Source: Salinactinospora qingdaonensis
GTDB lineage: Bacteria > Actinomycetota > Actinomycetes > Streptosporangiales > Streptosporangiaceae
Assembly: GCF_039539445.1 (NCBI RefSeq)
Contig: NZ_BAABDD010000056.1
Location: 1 to 9,382 of the forward strand
Reading direction: 5' to 3'
DNA: 9,382 bases
Shown here in pieces: positions 5,911 through 9,382 of the stretch; position 1 is the first letter of the stretch; each line of letters starts with the position of its first letter. The position numbers and the translations under genes were made by a program. The notes under the pieces are model-generated. The model worked only from the letters and a program-made list of their open reading frames with translations. It did no database searches and was not told where the DNA came from.

Positions 5911-6762
5911 TTACACCTTTCGCGCCTGCGGTCGGCTGAACAGGCCATCCGGGCGGACACTGAGCACGAGTACGAGGATCACCAGCGCGGCGAGCGTCAC
6001 CAGCTCCGGCCCGGCGTAGGAGGAGACGTAGGAGAGGCTCACGCCCAGCAGGAACCCGCCGAAGATCGCGCCGAAGGGGTTGTCGAGCCCGCCGACGACC
6101 GCCGCGGTGATGCCGTAGACGAACGCGGTGTCAAGGACGTTTGGGGACAGGAAGGGGGGCGCGGCCAACACACCGCCCAAGGCCCCGACCAGCGAGGCGA
6201 TGCCCCACCCCACTGTCAGCATCAGTCCCACGCGCACGCCGACCATGCGCGCAACCTCTGGTCGGAAGGCCGCGGCGCGCATCCGCAACCCCAGCGGCGT
6301 CCAGCGGTACAGTGCCAGCAGCAGCACCGCCACCAGCAGCACCGAGCCCACCGCGAAGGCGTCAGCCGGGGAGAACATCCCCCGATAGTCCAGGGCATAG
6401 CCGAACGAGTGCGGCTCGTTCGACCAGATCATGCCTGCCGTTCCTTGCAGCGTGAGCAGCACGCCCAGCGTGATCACGATCGCGCTCAGCGGCGACTTGT
6501 TGTGCACCGGCCGGATGAGCAGCCGCTCGGTGAGCACACCCAGCACCAGCCCGGTCACTAGCGCCGAGCCGAACCCCAGCCAGTAGGAGCCGGTCGCTCC
6601 CGTGACGGTGTAGGCGACGTAGGCGGAGATGAGCGCGAGCGCCGGCTGGGCGAAGTTCACCACCCGCGTGGCCTGGTAGATGATGATCAGGGACAGCGCC
6701 AGCGCCGCGTATATCGCGCCATTGGCCAGTCCCGACAGCGTCAGGTTGATGAAGTGATCCAC
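5911..6762 (-). CDS. livH: ABC transporter permease, LivH type
   Basis: A 283-residue, very hydrophobic channel subunit with about eight predicted spans. The N-terminal GLANGAIYAALALSLIIIYQ and VVNFAQ (11-38) are typical of LivH; the usual Gly after NFAQ/NFAH is Pro here (P40), a small deviation. The coupling loop TPLGLRMRAAAFRPEVARMVGV (155-176), VGGLDNPFGAIFGG (223-236) and the closing RPDGLFSRP (270-278) also fit. The start is GTG at 6760-6762, 22 bases after the livF stop, with GGAAAG about seven bases upstream. It works with LivM, LivG and LivF encoded on either side. Confidence 0.93.
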   Translation of the reverse strand: MDHFINLTLSGLANGAIYAALALSLIIIYQATRVVNFAQPALALISAYVAYTVTGATGSYWLGFGSALVTGLVLGVLTERLLIRPVHNKSPLSAIVITLGVLLTLQGTAGMIWSNEPHSFGYALDYRGMFSPADAFAVGSVLLVAVLLLALYRWTPLGLRMRAAAFRPEVARMVGVRVGLMLTVGWGIASLVGALGGVLAAPPFLSPNVLDTAFVYGITAAVVGGLDNPFGAIFGGFLLGVSLSYVSSYAGPELVTLAALVILVLVLSVRPDGLFSRPQARKV

Positions 6763-6784
6763 GGTTCGCTTTCCGTTCGCGTCC

Positions 6785-7496
6785 TCAAAAGCCCAGGTAG
6801 GCGTGGCGCATCTGGTCGTCGGCGAGCAGTTGCTCGGAGGTGTCGCGCGCGACGACCCGGCCCAGCCACAGCACGAGCCCGCGGTCGGCGACCGACAGCG
6901 CGCTCTGCGCGTTCTGCTCGACGAGCACCACAGTTAGTCCGGTGCGCTCCCGCAGATCGCGCAGCAGCCGCATGATGCGCTGCGTCACCAGGGGCGCGAG
7001 TCCCAGAGAGGGTTCGTCCAGGAGCAGTACGCGGGGCCGGGCCATGAGCGCCCTGCCGATCGCCAGCATCTGGCGCTCTCCCCCCGAAAGCGTGCTGGCC
7101 GGCCGCGACCGCCGTTCCCACAGCGGGGGGAACAGGTCGAACATCTCGGTGAGGGCGGCCGAGCGTTCGGCACGGTCCCGCTTCCACAGGCCCCCCAGCC
7201 GCAGGTTCTCCTCGACGGTCAGTTCGACGATCACACCCCCGCCCTCGGGTACGTGGGCGAGCCCGTGGTGGACGTGCTGCTCGGCCGGAGTGCGGGTCAG
7301 GTCTTTGCCGTCCAGCCACACCCGCCCGGAGTCGGCGCTCAGCAGACCGGAGATGGTGCGCAGCAGCGTCGTCTTTCCGGCGCCGTTGGCACCCAGGATC
7401 GCGTGGATCTCGCCCTCGGCCACATCAACCGTCACCGAGTCCACGGCGCGCACCGCTCCATAGGAGGTGACCAGGTCCTCCACACGCAGCAGGGGT

Positions 7497-7504
<8 letters not shown>
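6785..7504 (-). CDS. livF: ABC transporter ATP-binding protein, LivF type
   Basis: A 239-residue cytoplasmic ATPase subunit; with LivG it powers import through LivHM. Visible motifs are Walker A GANGAGKT (38-45), VPEGGGV where LivF proteins carry VPEGR-like Q-loop sequence, signature LSGGERQ (139-145), Walker B VLLLDEP (159-165), and VEQN (195-198) with Gln in the switch position, which is a LivF trait. The absence of the longer LivG insert after the Q-loop separates it from its neighbour. The start is GTG (7502-7504) inside the end of livG, an 8-base overlap, with GGAGGGGG seven or so bases upstream, suggesting translational coupling. Confidence 0.94.
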
Positions 7505-8291
<787 letters not shown>

Positions 8292-8325
8292 GGGGCCTCT
8301 CTTCTCAGGGGCGGGGTTGGGGAAC

Positions 8326-8348
8326 CAGCACGCTATGACACTGTGCTG
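8326..8348. promoter_or_regulatory. Small inverted repeat in the livG leader
   Basis: CAGCAC (8326-8331) and GTGCTG (8343-8348) pair across an 11-base gap, in the predicted untranslated leader of livG, about 35 bases from the start codon. It could be a weak RNA hairpin or a second protein site. Six base pairs in a GC-rich genome are modest evidence. Confidence 0.25.
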
Positions 8349-8363
8349 AGGTCTGGATCACAT

Positions 8364-8377
8364 ACCGACTGGTTGGT
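8364..8377. promoter_or_regulatory. Candidate TetR-family operator of the transporter operon
   Basis: ACCGACTGGTTGGT has 10 of 14 positions in dyad symmetry (ACC.AC..GT.GGT). This resembles the ACCGAC(N)GTCGGT type of palindrome bound by many actinobacterial TetR-family repressors. It lies directly downstream of the predicted -10 box and spans the expected start point (about 8376), where a bound repressor would block initiation. No TetR gene is in the window, so the regulator would be encoded elsewhere. Confidence 0.5.
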
Positions 8378-8382
8378 GCGCT

Positions 8383-8411
8383 ACTATGCTGGGTAACGTG
8401 CTCGCTGTCAA
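8383..8411 (-). promoter_or_regulatory. Predicted promoter of the livG-F-H-M operon
   Basis: The minus strand has a perfect -35 TTGACA (8406-8411), a 17-base spacer and -10 CATAGT (8383-8388; 4 of 6 match to TATAAT). It is correctly oriented upstream of livG, and no other good promoter is seen between the five genes, whose gaps are -8 to 66 bases. Confidence 0.65.
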
Positions 8412-8786
8412 GGCCCTGTCGGGTGCACAAGCGGGATCGGATGCGCGTTGACCTCGAAATACGTCACCCTCCAGCCCTCCGGTCCCCTGTGTGTTGCCGG
8501 CGTCCCAGGCGGGGTTCACTACGTGGGGCGGCGCGCGAAGCCATGGGTTTGACCAGCGAAAACGCGGCTGCAGCCGGTTTTTGCTCCCACCTGCCCACCT
8601 GGCCAGAACCGGGTGGTCACCGCGAGTTCGAGTGCACCAATAGCCACAGAGAAACTCCGCAGCGTACGCATTGCGGCCCCGTAACGATGTAGGCCGATAG
8701 CTCTTTCGCTTGGGCGCGCCCGCCGTTCCCCACCGGGTGCGCGAACTCCGGCGTTGCCACCCGCCGGCCGGCAGGAAGGCGGGGGC
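8412..8786. other. Non-coding region upstream of the transporter operon
   Basis: No credible gene: the open frames here give peptides of mixed composition without a ribosome binding site. It holds an imperfect palindrome at 8559-8582 (CGGCTG/CAGCCG core, two mismatches, then AAAA/TTTT). A patch at 8590-8670 has lower GC and little codon structure and looks more like structured or repeated intergenic DNA than a decayed gene. Nothing here has recognisable identity. Confidence 0.45.
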
Positions 8787-8945
8787 CTAGGTTGTTGTCT
8801 TTTGAAAACGGCGGCGAGAGTGGGCGATGGGCGCACGCGGGTGGGCGTCCCCACAGGCTGCCGAGATCGCGAAGCGATCGAGGCGCGAGCGAACGGAGAA
8901 CACTCCCCACAGCCCCGCCTCAGCCGTTCGAACAACAGAACCTAG
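8787..8945. repeat. 159-bp element with imperfect inverted ends (MITE-like candidate)
   Basis: The left end (8787-8812) begins CTAGGTTGTTGTC and ends GAAAACGGC. The reverse complement of the right end (8923-8945) begins CTAGGTTCTGTTG and ends GAACGGC; with a few gaps the two align over about 23-26 bases. Between them lies the A module (8856-8891) shared with 417-452, and the left end is the B module shared with 564-585. The size, inverted ends and lack of coding capacity resemble a miniature transposable or REP-like element. No target-site duplication is visible, so mobility is unproven. Confidence 0.5.
8856..8891 (+). repeat. Dispersed repeat, A module (right copy)
   Basis: Matches 417-452 at 33 of 36 positions. 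It contains GATCGC-GAA-GCGATC, a perfect small hairpin, at the centre of the 8787-8945 element. Confidence 0.6.
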
Positions 8946-9203
8946 CCGCACCGCTGCGCCAAGGGGCGTGTGGGGGCCGGCACCCTATGCCGGTTATGAG
9001 CGGATCATGTGACAGCGGCGAGGCTCGACGGCCGGAGGAGCGCCACGGCGGCGGTGGCGACGCCAGGAACCGTGACCGGCAGGCTGTCCCCAAAACGCCT
9101 CAGCCGTTTCGGGTACAGCGGGCCCCTACAACACTCCTCCCCTGGTCGTGTGTCCGCTCACGGGCACCTTCGCCGCTGCGCCTGCCCTCGCCCCACACGC
9201 TGA
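8946..9203. other. Non-coding region between repeat element and pectate lyase end
   Basis: I see no gene. Minor items are a 6-bp hairpin CCGGCA/TGCCGG (8977-8993), and CGCCTCAGCCGTT at 9096-9108 repeating exactly 8916-8928 inside the repeat element. The short plus-strand frame at 9009-9203 has no ribosome binding site and an arginine-rich shadow composition. Confidence 0.45.
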
Positions 9204-9230
9204 GGGGCGTGGCACAGCGTGCCACGCCCC
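9204..9230 (-). terminator. 12-bp hairpin, terminator of the pectate lyase gene
   Basis: GGGGCGTGGCAC (9204-9215) and GTGCCACGCCCC (9219-9230) form a perfect 12-bp stem with a 3-base loop, starting 23 bases after the stop codon on the minus strand. This is the clearest terminator in the window. Confidence 0.75.
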
Positions 9231-9253
9231 AGGCAACGGATTACCGGCGGTGG

Positions 9254-9382
9254 TTAGATGTTTCCGGGGCCGGCGTTGTTGGTGACGATGCTGGGGATGT
9301 TGTTGGGGTTGTCGGTGGTGTAGGAGTAGGGGATCGGGTTGACGTTGCCGGAGGTTTCGGGACTTCCGGAGTTGTCGTAGAC
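9254..9382 (-). CDS. C-terminal fragment of a secreted pectate lyase (probable PL1)
   Basis: The last 42 codons of a gene entering from the right, ending in TAA (9254-9256). The peptide contains VYDNSGSPETSGNVNP, then PYSYTTDNPNNIPSIV and ends NNAGPGNI. A closing PYSYT.D....VPSIV..GAG.G.I is characteristic of actinobacterial family 1 pectate lyases, enzymes that cleave polygalacturonate by beta-elimination outside the cell. The Asn/Ser/Thr-rich, Cys-free composition suits a secreted beta-helix protein. The catalytic part is outside the window, so another beta-helix hydrolase or lyase remains possible. It is followed by the hairpin at 9204-9230. Confidence 0.6.
   Translation of the reverse strand, partial: VYDNSGSPETSGNVNPIPYSYTTDNPNNIPSIVTNNAGPGNI

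Noticed and set aside
8621..8639. GAGTTCGAGT resembling a tRNA T-loop
   Set aside because: The flanking bases do not form a T-stem and no acceptor, D or anticodon arm can be drawn upstream.
8423..8692. Plus-strand 89-codon frame divergent from livG
   Set aside because: It overlaps intergenic repeat-like DNA, has no ribosome binding site, no recognisable domain, and coding-unlike composition.

Overview
The window is high-GC (roughly 70%) with strongly G/C-biased third codon positions, GTG as well as ATG starts and Shine-Dalgarno-led genes, so it comes from an actinobacterium. The GH13 alpha-amylase with tandem CBM20 domains, the secreted pectate-lyase tail and the gene style would suit Nocardiopsaceae or Streptomyces-like saprophytes. 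That placement is an inference; no marker gene is present.

Layout, left to right. Positions 1-836 carry no convincing gene. They hold two hairpins near the left edge, a degenerate minisatellite of about 30-bp units (183-367), a copy of a dispersed repeat (417-585), and four perfect inverted repeats (586-796), the last of which suits the amylase terminator. Positions 837-2975 (minus strand) encode a secreted alpha-amylase: signal peptide, GH13 catalytic domain, C-terminal beta domain and two almost identical CBM20 starch-binding domains. Its upstream region has a promoter, CTTGCA-type heptamers like those of the Streptomyces maltose regulon, and a 9-bp inverted repeat in the predicted leader.

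Positions 3461-8291 (minus strand) are one five-gene operon for a branched-chain amino acid/amide-type (HAAT) ABC importer, in transcription order livG-livF-livH-livM-substrate-binding lipoprotein. It runs from a promoter at 8383-8411 with a TetR-type palindrome over the predicted start point to a long hairpin at 3390-3435. LivG and LivF are the ATPases, LivH and LivM the membrane channel, and the lipoprotein captures the ligand. The ligand cannot be read from sequence, and no regulator gene lies in the window.

Positions 8412-9203 are non-coding and include a second copy of the dispersed repeat inside a 159-bp element with inverted ends (8787-8945). The right edge holds the last 42 codons of a probable PL1 pectate lyase (minus strand) followed by a strong terminator.

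All recognisable genes are on the minus strand. The theme is degradation of plant polysaccharides (starch, probably pectin) beside a solute importer. I found no defence system, CRISPR array, tRNA, rRNA or complete transposase. The less explained material is the two repeat-rich flanks and the regulatory DNA in front of the amylase and the transporter.
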